DNA of 9,231 nucleotides, from the NCBI GenBank assembly GCA_002688965.1, contig NZEE01000112.1, positions 1 through 9,231 of the forward strand, given 5' to 3'. Positions 1 through 4,940 of the stretch are shown piece by piece. The notes beneath the pieces were generated by a model. It was not told the DNA's origin. It searched no databases and worked only from the letters and a program-made list of their open reading frames with translations. The DNA is from an archaeon (lineage in GTDB: Archaea; Aenigmatarchaeota; Aenigmatarchaeia; GW2011-AR5; GCA-2688965). The position numbers and the translations under genes were made by a program. Within the stretch, counting starts at the first letter, position 1. Each line of letters opens with the position of its first letter.

Positions 1-60
1 CCAGTGTGGTGTAAAGAGTGCAGCCAATTAATTAAGTATGTGATAACAGAAATAACATAA
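1..60 (+). CDS. C-terminal end of an unidentified upstream gene (partial)
   Basis: Frame 1 is open from the first base and ends at TAA 58-60, giving a 19-residue tail with a CxxC pair (WCKEC) followed by an aliphatic, beta-prone end. The other two forward frames close within about 30 bases. A CxxC close to the C terminus is what the second half of a zinc ribbon or zinc knuckle looks like, but the first half would lie outside the window. It is followed at once by the A/T hairpin and first copy of the repeated leader element, so it belongs to the preceding transcription unit. Function cannot be assigned. Confidence 0.45.
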   Translation, partial: PVWCKECSQLIKYVITEIT

Positions 61-63
61 AAA

Positions 64-128
64 AAATAAAAAACCTTTTATTTATACTAAAATATTTTTA
101 AATTACATTATGGGAAAAATTAAAAAAG
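64..128 (+). promoter_or_regulatory. Repeated promoter/leader element, copy 1 (E1)
   Basis: First of four related elements. It contains an A/T hairpin (arms 64-71 and 76-83, loop AACC), then TTTATA at 81-86, and a conserved block from TTAAATTACATTATG (98-112) through GGGAAAAATTAAAAAA (112-127). Bases 98-127 are identical to 7010-7039 in copy 4. Possible sigma-70-like pairings are TTTATA (81-86) with TACATT (104-109), 17 bases apart, or CTTTTA (75-80) with TTAAAT (98-103), also 17 apart; I cannot decide between them. Unlike the other copies, the conserved ATG here is itself the start of a full gene (the WGR protein). The placement upstream of an operon makes promoter function likely; the exact boxes are inference. 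Confidence 0.6.
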
Positions 129-487
129 AAATATATTTAGAAAATAAAACAGGAAATCATTCTAAATTTTATCGGATGATAGATAATGGAACAGATTCTT
201 TTGTTGTTGAATATGGTAGAATAGGAACATCATTTAGAACATTCAAACATAGTATATCAGAATGGGATAGAATTTTATCTTTTAAATTAAAAAAGGGATA
301 TAAACGCATTTCTAACATGGATATAAGAGCAACAATACGTAAAAAATTTGAACTGTTGTTGACAAAAGTATCTGGCGAGGATAAGAAATGGGTTGAATCA
401 AAATTATTATTTTTTAAAACAGGAATGACTATATATCCTGCTTTATTGGAAAAAGCAAATAGATTGTGGGCAAGAAATAATGACTGA
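110..487 (+). CDS. WGR-domain protein
   Basis: 125 residues. Residues about 6-65 fit a WGR domain, the nucleic-acid-binding module of PARPs and MolR-like bacterial proteins: a first strand (EIYLEN), the KFYRM strand, the signature FVVEYGRIGT (YGRIG at 35-39, Tyr in place of Trp) and the closing KLKKGYKRIS helix and turn at 59-68. A helical tail (70-125) follows. No catalytic domain is attached, so a stand-alone DNA- or RNA-end-binding role is plausible but unproven. The start is ATG 110 because the next in-frame Met (residue 23) would remove the first strands. It has no Shine-Dalgarno and begins with the same MGKIKK codons as the mini-ORFs further down. It overlaps the next gene by 8 bases and heads operon 1. 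Confidence 0.75.
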   Translation: MGKIKKEIYLENKTGNHSKFYRMIDNGTDSFVVEYGRIGTSFRTFKHSISEWDRILSFKLKKGYKRISNMDIRATIRKKFELLLTKVSGEDKKWVESKLLFFKTGMTIYPALLEKANRLWARNND

Positions 488-935
488 AGAAAAACGTAAA
501 AAAGAATTTAGTAAAAAGTATATGACTGAAATAAAATGGCTGAAAACAAATACTTTAGCAAAAAATAATAAGTTTCTAATAAAAATGCTGGAAGTACTAG
601 AATCGGGATCAAGAGACTTCACCGAAAAAATGCATAAAGCTGTATTGCGTTCTATGAAAGATGTGAGATATGATGAAGTAAAAAATATTACAGAAAAAGA
701 ACAATCATCTAAATTTGCAGAGAAAATAAATGCAGTTTGGATGTTGGTGGCAGATGTTGATGAAGATAAAAATGATTATTTTTTATCAAATTTTTCAGCA
801 TTACCGTTTATCAATTCTATAAAAGAGCAATTTGATAAATATAAAATATTATCAAAAAAACAGATGGTTGCTTTGAATAAAGTATATAAAAAATATCTTA
901 AAATGCAAAAAAACAAAAATAAAGAGAAAAAATGA
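480..935 (+). CDS. Basic helical protein, function unknown
   Basis: 151 residues, Lys-rich and predicted mostly helical, with no signal peptide or membrane segment. The C-terminal part (about 122-141, KILSKKQMVALNKVYKKY) resembles the 'LSxKQxxxLxKVYKKY' helix common at the end of small phage proteins and some nucleic-acid enzymes. That is a family resemblance, not an assignment. The very C terminus is a Lys/Asn run. The start ATG 480 lies inside the end of the WGR gene (8-base overlap) and the stop is ATGA-coupled to the next gene (ATG 932, TGA 933-935), so it is surely co-translated with both. A nucleic-acid-associated role alongside the WGR protein is inference only. Confidence 0.75.
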   Translation: MTEEKRKKEFSKKYMTEIKWLKTNTLAKNNKFLIKMLEVLESGSRDFTEKMHKAVLRSMKDVRYDEVKNITEKEQSSKFAEKINAVWMLVADVDEDKNDYFLSNFSALPFINSIKEQFDKYKILSKKQMVALNKVYKKYLKMQKNKNKEKK

Positions 936-1126
936 AAAATATATTAAAATATAAGTTACCCATGTGGGTTGTGGTATTATGGATTCTAATAAATTTTTGG
1001 TTGTGGAATATTGTAGTTGACAAACAATATTTAGAATGTTATAATGTTGAAAATCAGTTATCCGAATATAAACTTGCCTTTCCAAAGTTTCATTCAAGAT
1101 TTGAAGGCGAGAAAATTGATGAATAA
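932..1126 (+). CDS. Small single-pass membrane protein
   Basis: 64 residues. After a short basic N terminus (MKNILKYK) comes one hydrophobic segment at about 9-30, rich in Trp (WVVVLWILINFWLWNIVV), then a 34-residue polar, mildly charged tail. Basic residues before the segment suggest the N terminus is inside and the tail outside (positive-inside rule), as in i-spanin-like or small regulatory membrane proteins. There is no Cys at a lipobox position, so it is not a lipoprotein. It is ATGA-coupled to the gene before and overlaps the next start by 8 bases. An unrelated frame on the opposite strand across this gene has no ribosome site and is a shadow. Confidence 0.65.
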   Translation: MKNILKYKLPMWVVVLWILINFWLWNIVVDKQYLECYNVENQLSEYKLAFPKFHSRFEGEKIDE

Positions 1127-1535
1127 AAATATAATGGTTACCACAACAGAGCCACATAGTATGTTTGGTAGCAATTCAAACCTGGATACAATTAAATCTA
1201 TATCCAAAAAACTTTGTGAAAATAATGTGCCTATAAATAAAAATAAATATTTTAGTTGTTACTTTCATGGAGAGTTGGAAGATATAATGGGCTTTGATAT
1301 TGTAAATCATATTGGTGGTGAATTGCCAATTATAAAATATGGTGATATGATAGCAATAAAATCCGTAACCATGAAAGGCAAAATAATTGATTCAATGATG
1401 GTTGTCGGTGGGTATATAGATGTGGATAGATTGTATGCACTAATTTTTACAGAAGACGAAGCGAAAGAATTTATCAAAAAAGAGAGAAAACTAGAATTTG
1501 GTATGATAAAATTTGACTGGAAAAATCATGAATAA
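1119..1535 (+). CDS. Soluble protein of unknown function
   Basis: 138 residues, soluble, with a likely mixed alpha/beta fold: strands around YFSCYFHGEL (44-53) and KSVTMKGKIIDSMMVVGGYI (81-100), and a helix TEDEAKEFIKKERK (111-124). No family was recognised. The frame is open further upstream, to an ATG at 1044 buried inside the previous gene. I chose ATG 1119 because it gives an 8-base overlap with the preceding stop and has an AAGGCGA ribosome site about 9 bases upstream; ATG 1134 is a weaker alternative. The 3' end overlaps the start of the next tiny membrane-protein gene by 8 bases (ATGAATAA). Confidence 0.65.
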   Translation: MNKNIMVTTTEPHSMFGSNSNLDTIKSISKKLCENNVPINKNKYFSCYFHGELEDIMGFDIVNHIGGELPIIKYGDMIAIKSVTMKGKIIDSMMVVGGYIDVDRLYALIFTEDEAKEFIKKERKLEFGMIKFDWKNHE

Positions 1536-1671
1536 TATAATATATGGATTAATAAGTTGTCTATTATGGGGGGTGTGTTTCTTTACGGTAGGAGTAGTAT
1601 ATACTATAATATGGACAATGATTATTGCATCAATATATATAATTTATTTAAAATTGTTAAATAGGATATAA
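1528..1671 (+). CDS. Tiny two-helix membrane protein (47 residues)
   Basis: 47 residues, nearly all hydrophobic: segment 1 about 4-24 (IIYGLISCLLWGVCFFTVGVV) abuts segment 2 about 25-43, leaving a possible short hairpin around YTIIWT and a basic end (LKLLNRI). It begins with ATGAATAA overlapping the previous stop, so it is coupled to that gene, and it ends 5 bases before the next start. The match between this overlap, an uninterrupted hydrophobic frame and its place in a chain of similar small genes supports coding. No family was recognised; holin-like or small envelope-modifying roles are possible but nothing specific supports them. Confidence 0.55.
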   Translation: MNNIIYGLISCLLWGVCFFTVGVVYTIIWTMIIASIYIIYLKLLNRI

Positions 1672-1676
1672 AAATA

Positions 1677-1877
1677 ATGAACCGTAAACGAAAACTTATA
1701 AAGCGACAAGAAGCAAAAATACGTCAAAAGGTACGTAATAAATGTTCTTCAACAGAACAGTTAGAAGTATTGGATAAAAAACTTGGTAAAAATATTGGTG
1801 CCAAGAAAGAACGCGAAAAATTGCTTGGAAAAATAAATAATAATAAAACTAAAAATAAATCTAAAAGGAATAAATAA
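1677..1877 (+). CDS. Very basic small protein
   Basis: 66 residues with about 27 Lys or Arg. The N-terminal third (NRKRKLIKRQEAKIRQKVRN) is a strongly basic helix. The middle contains TEQLEVLDKKLGKNIGAKKE (26-45), a motif I associate with short phage hypothetical proteins ('LDxRLGxxxGAxxERxxL'). The tail is Lys/Asn-rich. A nucleic-acid- or ribosome-binding role is a reasonable inference from charge alone. An AGGA ribosome site (1663-1666) sits 10 bases before ATG 1677. The stop overlaps the next start by one base (TAATG), which indicates translational coupling. Confidence 0.7.
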   Translation: MNRKRKLIKRQEAKIRQKVRNKCSSTEQLEVLDKKLGKNIGAKKEREKLLGKINNNKTKNKSKRNK

Positions 1878-2047
1878 TGATGATATTTGAAATATTAAAA
1901 ATAATATTATTAATAGTATGTATATTCAATTTTATATTGGTAACATATATTGGCAAAGAAAATAATAAATGGAATTTTTACAGCGTCGAATCAATAGGAT
2001 GGCTCGTAGCAAGCATGGGATGGTTATTTAATTTAATTTTAATATAA
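1877..2047 (+). CDS. Tiny membrane protein, paralogue A
   Basis: 56 residues. The first membrane segment is about 3-25 (IFEILKIILLIVCIFNFILV), followed by a polar loop GKENNKWNFYSVES (26-39) and a second amphipathic or membrane segment IGWLVASMGWLFNLILI (40-56). It is clearly related to the 50-residue protein at 2424-2576: both have KWN in the loop and the pattern ESI-x-W-x-x-A-x-x-x-WL-x-N in the second segment. The start is TAATG, coupled to the upstream basic protein. It is too short for standard gene calling, but the paralogy makes coding convincing. Function unknown. Confidence 0.7.
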   Translation: MMIFEILKIILLIVCIFNFILVTYIGKENNKWNFYSVESIGWLVASMGWLFNLILI

Positions 2048-2059
2048 TATTAAAGAAAA

Positions 2060-2224
2060 ATGGTAAAAAAGAAAATAGTTAATTTTACAATAATATATAT
2101 ACTATGCGCATATTTTTTAGGATATGTTGGAATAAAAATGAATTTAATACTAGAAAATAATATTAATGAATTAAAAATTGTGATGGTGTTATTTTTTATA
2201 TTGTGTATATGGTTATATAAATAA
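2060..2224 (+). CDS. Tiny two-segment membrane protein (54 residues)
   Basis: 54 residues: basic N terminus (MVKKK), hydrophobic segment about 6-25 (IVNFTIIYILCAYFLGYVGI), a polar stretch with an acidic centre (KMNLILENNINELK) and a second hydrophobic segment about 40-52 (IVMVLFFILCIWL) ending in YK. A weak AAAGAA ribosome site lies just upstream of ATG 2060. The spacing of 12 bases to the previous gene and 14 to the next fits the operon. A slightly longer frame on the minus strand (2050-2262) is its shadow. Function unknown; the hairpin topology is like small membrane effectors. Confidence 0.55.
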   Translation: MVKKKIVNFTIIYILCAYFLGYVGIKMNLILENNINELKIVMVLFFILCIWLYK

Positions 2225-2238
2225 TAAGAGGAAAATAA

Positions 2239-2427
2239 ATGAATATAAATAATTTTATACAAGAATATTATCCAATGATAACAACCCCATTGGCTGTTAA
2301 TAATAAATTTGGATTTGAATTATCATCTGGAATAAGATGGTATTTTAAAAATTCATTTTTATCAGATGAATCAAAACGGATATTACAAAGAGCATATAAA
2401 AAATTGAAAGAAGATAAAAAAATATGA
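2239..2427 (+). CDS. Small soluble protein, function unknown
   Basis: 62 residues, soluble. The first half is mixed polar and aromatic (NNFIQEYYPMITTPL); the second half is likely a helix pair ending in a basic stretch (ILQRAYKKLKEDKKI). It has one of the clearest ribosome sites in the operon, AGAGGAA at 2227-2233, 5-6 bases before ATG 2239. The final codons overlap the next start as ATGA (ATG 2424, TGA 2425-2427), coupling it to the second paralogous membrane protein. No recognised family. Confidence 0.65.
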   Translation: MNINNFIQEYYPMITTPLAVNNKFGFELSSGIRWYFKNSFLSDESKRILQRAYKKLKEDKKI

Positions 2428-2576
2428 TATGGTATATAACAAAATTAATATTATTCTTATGTTGTGCTCTAATATATATTATGGTATCTTTTAATGGAAA
2501 TGGTAAATGGAATTGGAAAAAAGATGAATCAATAGCATGGTTTATGGCAACAGTATCTTGGTTGGTAAATATATAA
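2424..2576 (+). CDS. Tiny membrane protein, paralogue B
   Basis: 50 residues. The first membrane segment is about 4-22 (YITKLILFLCCALIYIMV), then a polar loop NGNGKWNWKKDES (24-36) and a second segment IAWFMATVSWLVNI (37-50). It aligns end to end with the protein at 1877-2047, sharing KWN and ESI-x-W-x-x-A-x-x-x-WL-x-N, so the two arose by duplication and diverged. The start is ATGA-coupled to the upstream gene. A longer forward frame that begins inside it (2537-2740) is out of frame and runs into the repeated leader element, so I treat that one as spurious. It is the last gene of operon 1. Confidence 0.7.
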   Translation: MIWYITKLILFLCCALIYIMVSFNGNGKWNWKKDESIAWFMATVSWLVNI

Positions 2577-2678
2577 AAAGAAAAGATAATTACTTTACAC
2601 TTGTTTCCTTTAACAATAAAGAACTCCCCTGTAATGTATATACAAAAAGATATGGATGGATAATAAAAATAATAAAAA

Positions 2679-2744
2679 AAATAAAAAAACCTTTTTATTT
2701 ATATCAAAAATGTATTAAATTACATTATGGAAAAAATTAAGAAA
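2679..2744 (+). promoter_or_regulatory. Repeated promoter/leader element, copy 2 (E2)
   Basis: It contains an A/T-only hairpin (arms 2679-2687 and 2692-2700, loop AACC), then TTTATAT and the 25-base core (2705-2729) that is identical in copies 2, 3 and 4, ending in ATG. The conserved stretch continues as GAAAAAATTAAGAAAA. The hairpin matches that of copy 1 but is one pair longer on both arms, a compensated length change that suggests it is kept as a structure. The element divides the last gene of operon 1 from the first gene of operon 2. Promoter function is inferred from placement and repetition. The hairpin might alternatively act as a weak terminator for operon 1, although no long T-run follows it. 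Confidence 0.6.
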
Positions 2745-2768
2745 ACAATAAAAAAGGAAAAAATATGA
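2727..2768 (+). CDS. Leader mini-ORF, copy 2 (13 codons)
   Basis: ATG 2727 is the conserved end of the element core and opens MEKIKKTIKKEKI, stopping at TGA 2766-2768, which overlaps the downstream ATG 2765 (ATGA). The mini-ORF carries the AAGGAAA ribosome site of the downstream gene inside its own codons, so its translation would deliver ribosomes to that start. No Shine-Dalgarno precedes ATG 2727. The same arrangement recurs at 4978 and 7022. The peptide may have no function beyond coupling. Confidence 0.55.
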   Translation: MEKIKKTIKKEKI

Positions 2769-3196
2769 ATGACAAACAAATATATGATAACCAGAAAAGG
2801 GAAAAGATAAAGATGTCAGGAAATAATTCAATAGTAAAGTTTCTGTTTAGCAACGGTAAAAACTATGCAGGATACTATTATTTTCAAAACCAAAAACATG
2901 CAATCGACTTTGATTTTGAATTAATTGATAGTTTTCTTGAAAACTTTTCAATTACACGTGGAGACACCCTTAGCGAATTGAGTTTTAGCTATATGGGTGA
3001 AGACGATGAAGTTGATGATTACTTATTTGAAAACTATGAAGATGGAATAAAACATAAATCAGCCAGAACACTACCTGAATCTGGGGATTCTAACGGAACG
3101 CCGTGGAGAATAAGCAGGGAACTACCCTTTACAAATCAACAAATTGAAAAAATAATTAAAGACATCAATTCAATTATAAAAGGAATCAAAAAATGA
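2765..3196 (+). CDS. Acidic soluble protein, function unknown
   Basis: 143 residues, acidic overall. A basic, Lys-rich first 17 residues precede a likely beta-rich region (IVKFLFSNGKNYAGYYYFQNQ, 23-43), an acidic middle (GEDDEVDDYLFENYEDG, about 78-94) and a C-terminal helix (TNQQIEKIIKDINSIIKGIKK). No family recognised. Start ATG 2765 has AAGGAAA 5-8 bases upstream; a later start at Met 17 (MSGNNS) would shorten it to the more protein-like part and cannot be excluded. It is coupled upstream to the leader mini-ORF and downstream (ATGA at 3193-3196) to another mini-ORF. Confidence 0.7.
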   Translation: MNDKQIYDNQKREKIKMSGNNSIVKFLFSNGKNYAGYYYFQNQKHAIDFDFELIDSFLENFSITRGDTLSELSFSYMGEDDEVDDYLFENYEDGIKHKSARTLPESGDSNGTPWRISRELPFTNQQIEKIIKDINSIIKGIKK

Positions 3197-3237
3197 AAAT
3201 GCCAATAAAAATAAAATGGAAGGAAACTACAGTATGA
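3193..3237 (+). CDS. Bridging mini-ORF between two genes (14 codons)
   Basis: ATG 3193 overlaps the stop of the preceding gene (ATGA) and the frame reads MKMPIKIKWKETTV before TGA 3235-3237, which overlaps ATG 3234 of the next gene (again ATGA). The peptide is Lys-rich like the leader mini-ORFs and contains the AAGGAA ribosome site (3220-3225) for the downstream gene. It therefore works as a translational stepping-stone across what would otherwise be a 37-base gap. It lacks the upstream promoter-like core. Confidence 0.5.
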   Translation: MKMPIKIKWKETTV

Positions 3238-3527
3238 ATTATTCAGAATACTCAGATTCATATGTGGATGACTACCACAATGAAAGGGTAGAGTACTGTC
3301 CTAACTGTGGGACAGTAAATTATGATTGTCTTTGTATAGAGTGCGAAGAGTGTTTAGAATATAAAGACAACGATCATAATTGGAGAGTTATAGAAGTAAT
3401 GGGTGAAGAAAAGAAATATTATTATTGTGAAGATTGTCATGATGAAGTTAGTGAATGTGAATGTGGAGATTGGGTAAGCTTCATAAATGAAGATGAACAC
3501 AAAGATTGTGATAAGTTATTTACATAA
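3234..3527 (+). CDS. Cys-rich zinc-binding protein
   Basis: 97 residues with 11 Cys: CPNC (22-25), C32, C34, C37, C40 (CLCIECEEC), CEDCH (65-69), C75/C77 (CECG) and C92, plus several His. The spacing supports two or three zinc-ribbon or knuckle sites, the first pairing CPNCG with CLC/CIEC. The protein is strongly acidic, which argues against direct DNA binding and for protein contacts. An in-frame ATG at 3216 exists, but ATG 3234 has AAGGAA 8 bases upstream and is ATGA-coupled to the bridging mini-ORF, so I use 3234. No named family recognised. Confidence 0.7.
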   Translation: MNYSEYSDSYVDDYHNERVEYCPNCGTVNYDCLCIECEECLEYKDNDHNWRVIEVMGEEKKYYYCEDCHDEVSECECGDWVSFINEDEHKDCDKLFT

Positions 3528-3549
3528 TAAAAAAAAGAGTAAAAATAAA

Positions 3550-3873
3550 ATGAAAAAAATAGTAATAAATAAATGTTATGGAACATTTGGATTGTCTGAT
3601 AGAGCTATAAAAAGATATGCAGAACTATCAGGTATAACATTAAAAGAAAATCCGGGTGCTACCTTATATACATCAAAGTATGTTTTCTATCCTATGGAAA
3701 TAGAACGAAATGATATTAATCTAATAAAAGTAGTAGAAGAATTAAAAGAAAATGCAAATGGAAGATATAGTAATATAAAAATAATAGAAATACCAGATGA
3801 TGTGGATTGGAGAATATATGATTACGATGGAATAGAACATATATATGATATAAATAGAGTATGGGGAATATAA
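3550..3873 (+). CDS. Conserved phage-associated protein of the INKCYG...EIPDDVDW family
   Basis: 107 residues. The N terminus MKKIVINKCYGTFGLSDRAI with KRYAELSG and the C-terminal block KIIEIPDDVDWRIYDYDGIEHI belong to a small soluble protein family I have seen repeatedly in phage and some bacterial genomes, always as hypothetical. The middle (YPMEIERNDINLIKVVEELKENANG) is also typical, and the length is usual for the family. The frame is open upstream to 3487, but that part overlaps the zinc protein; ATG 3550 has AAAGAG about 10 bases upstream and gives exactly the family N terminus. Biochemical role unknown. Confidence 0.75.
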   Translation: MKKIVINKCYGTFGLSDRAIKRYAELSGITLKENPGATLYTSKYVFYPMEIERNDINLIKVVEELKENANGRYSNIKIIEIPDDVDWRIYDYDGIEHIYDINRVWGI

Positions 3874-3875
3874 AT

Positions 3876-4118
3876 ATGATATATCATCACAATAAAAATA
3901 AGTATAAAATAAATAAAAGATATAAAAAAGAATTAACTGAAAAACAACTAAAGTCAGAACAAAGACTAAGAGAGTATATAAAGCATAAGTATCCAACTAA
4001 AAATGATATATTTATAACAGAAAATAATACATCAAATACTAAAAAATATATACAACTTTCATTGTTTGATAATAGGATGTATATAGCAGATGATAAAAAA
4101 GGTAAAAAAATATTATAA
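3876..4118 (+). CDS. Small basic protein with a sliding-clamp-binding motif (QLSLF)
   Basis: 80 residues. The first half is Lys/Tyr-rich and helical (about 10-40, with KELTEKQLKSEQRLREYIKHKY). After a Thr/Asn linker comes YIQLSLFDN, with QLSLF at 60-64 (bases 4053-4067). QL[SD]LF is the canonical pentapeptide by which polymerases, MutS, MutL and other partners bind the bacterial beta sliding clamp (DnaN). In a small unstructured, basic protein it would most simply be a clamp ligand: a tether, a competitor or an inhibitor of host or phage replication. That is inference from one motif. ATG 3876 follows the previous stop by 2 bases with GGGGAA upstream; ATG 3861 is a less likely start. Confidence 0.6.
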   Translation: MIYHHNKNKYKINKRYKKELTEKQLKSEQRLREYIKHKYPTKNDIFITENNTSNTKKYIQLSLFDNRMYIADDKKGKKIL

Positions 4119-4301
4119 TTATCCTAAAAAATATGAATTATAAAAAATTGATGGGGAATGAGGAGATTGGCCCAGCACATTCACCTCCCTCAAAATCCAG
4201 AAAATCAAAATTTTATTATACAAACCTTTGATTTTCCTTGTATTTTAACAGGTAAGTATATTAAATTAAAGCATAATTTTGAAAAAAATAGAAAAAGGAC
4301 C
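4119..4301. other. Gap with a GC-rich island, an inverted repeat and a possible degenerate leader element
   Basis: This 183-base gap has an unusual GC-rich patch at about 4150-4198 (about 53% G+C by count) inside otherwise very AT-rich DNA, including CACCTCC (same sense as the 16S rRNA anti-SD tail) 3' of GAGGAG. A 10-base perfect inverted repeat follows (4200-4209 with 4227-4236, loop 17), without a T-run. A 32-codon frame 4133-4231 spans the patch but has no ribosome site. At 4256-4298 the sequence loosely resembles the leader element (TATATTAAATTA, CATAATTTTG, AAAAAAATAGAAAAAGG), so it may be a decayed fifth copy feeding the next gene. Confidence 0.35.
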
Positions 4302-4592
4302 ATGTCAAAAAATATAGAACAAAACATTAGAGGGCTTGTAAAATCAAACTTCTTTTCAGTGAAATTCATTAAAAAGGATGGTAATGAGAGAACAATGTTA
4401 TGCAGACTCAAGACCGATAAGTGGAAAGGAGAAACCAGAGTTACTGGTTCAGGGATGTCTTATGAGCCCAGCAACTATGATTTGCTTACGGTATTCGATG
4501 TGAATAAAGAAGACTACCGTATGGTGAATCTCAACACATTAATTGAATTAAATGTTGGTGGCAAAAAATATGAAAGAAAGGACCTTCTATAA
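4302..4592 (+). CDS. WYL_2/DUF2693-like SH3 beta-barrel protein
   Basis: 96 residues. The block VKFIKKDGNERTMLCRLKTD (20-39), followed by a variable loop, then EPSNYDLLTVFDVNKEDYRMVNLNTLIEL (55-83), matches the small Sm-like SH3 beta-barrel proteins of tailed phages (Pfam WYL_2, formerly DUF2693), where the pattern is 'V.FTKKDGT.R.M.CTL...LL.VWD...WR...LD.I'. These are thought to be nucleic-acid- or ligand-binding adaptors; the precise role is unknown. The frame is open back to 4158, but ATG 4302 has an AAAAAGGA site 5 bases upstream and gives the family-typical N terminus. It ends one base before the next gene. Confidence 0.75.
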   Translation: MSKNIEQNIRGLVKSNFFSVKFIKKDGNERTMLCRLKTDKWKGETRVTGSGMSYEPSNYDLLTVFDVNKEDYRMVNLNTLIELNVGGKKYERKDLL

Positions 4593-4593
4593 T

Positions 4594-4821
4594 ATGAGTA
4601 ATGATAATACAAGTAATAATGCAACTGGAAGTATAAAAACAAAAAAATGGAAACACCCACTGGGTGAACAAGATATGGGAAAGATAATGGTGAGAGTAAA
4701 ATATAGAAGTGGTAAAGAAGAAAATATAAATATTCTATATAGCAAACTATGGGACCTAATGTCAAGACCTTCAATATTAGAATTAACTATGTTAAAAAAT
4801 AAAAAAGACATCATGAAGTAA
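4594..4821 (+). CDS. Small protein, function unknown
   Basis: 75 residues. A Ser/Asn/Thr-rich N terminus (SNDNTSNNATG) leads into a basic region TKKWKHP, then GKIMVRVKYRSGKEENINILYSKL, which looks like two beta strands, and a C-terminal helix (about 50-75). The strand pair recalls the preceding SH3-like protein but is too short to claim homology. Start ATG 4594 lies one base after the previous stop, with AAAGGA about 11 bases upstream; ATGs at 4552 and 4570 would overlap the previous gene. It is the last gene of operon 2, ahead of a strong terminator. Confidence 0.6.
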   Translation: MSNDNTSNNATGSIKTKKWKHPLGEQDMGKIMVRVKYRSGKEENINILYSKLWDLMSRPSILELTMLKNKKDIMK

Positions 4822-4837
4822 ATCCTCCGAATATATA

Positions 4838-4872
4838 AGTCAGAGTATTTTTTATCCTTTTCTTCTCTGACT
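4838..4872 (+). other. Hairpin directly before the operon 2 terminator
   Basis: Perfect 8-base inverted repeat (AGTCAGAG 4838-4845, CTCTGACT 4865-4872) around a 19-base pyrimidine-rich loop. It sits 16 bases after the last stop and 2 bases before the terminator stem, so the mRNA 3' end would carry two stacked hairpins with long U/C-rich loops. It may protect the 3' end or bind a protein; no T-run follows, so it is not a terminator itself. Confidence 0.5.
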
Positions 4873-4874
4873 GG

Positions 4875-4923
4875 AAATAGGCAGATCATTTTTATAACAT
4901 CTTTGGATCTGCCTATTTTTTTT
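4875..4923 (+). terminator. Rho-independent terminator of operon 2
   Basis: Perfect 13-base stem (AAATAGGCAGATC 4875-4887 with GATCTGCCTATTT 4906-4918), 18-base loop, and a run of eight T (4916-4923). The stem is far more GC-rich than its surroundings. It ends operon 2, and the third leader element begins only 18 bases later. Confidence 0.85.
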
Positions 4924-4940
4924 ATATTATTTTATTTTTT

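Noticed and set aside
852..1157. Minus-strand frame of 101 codons
   Set aside because: Covers three overlapping + genes joined by ATGA or 8-base overlaps; no ribosome site and composition typical of a shadow frame.
2593..2632. Terminator hairpin between operons 1 and 2
   Set aside because: Only short imperfect pairings (CTTTA/TAAAG) and no T-run; I found no convincing terminator there apart from the weak A/T hairpin.
2537..2740. Forward frame of 67 codons
   Set aside because: Out of frame with the paralogous membrane protein it overlaps, no ribosome site, and its last third translates the A/T hairpin and leader element, which is non-coding in that frame elsewhere.
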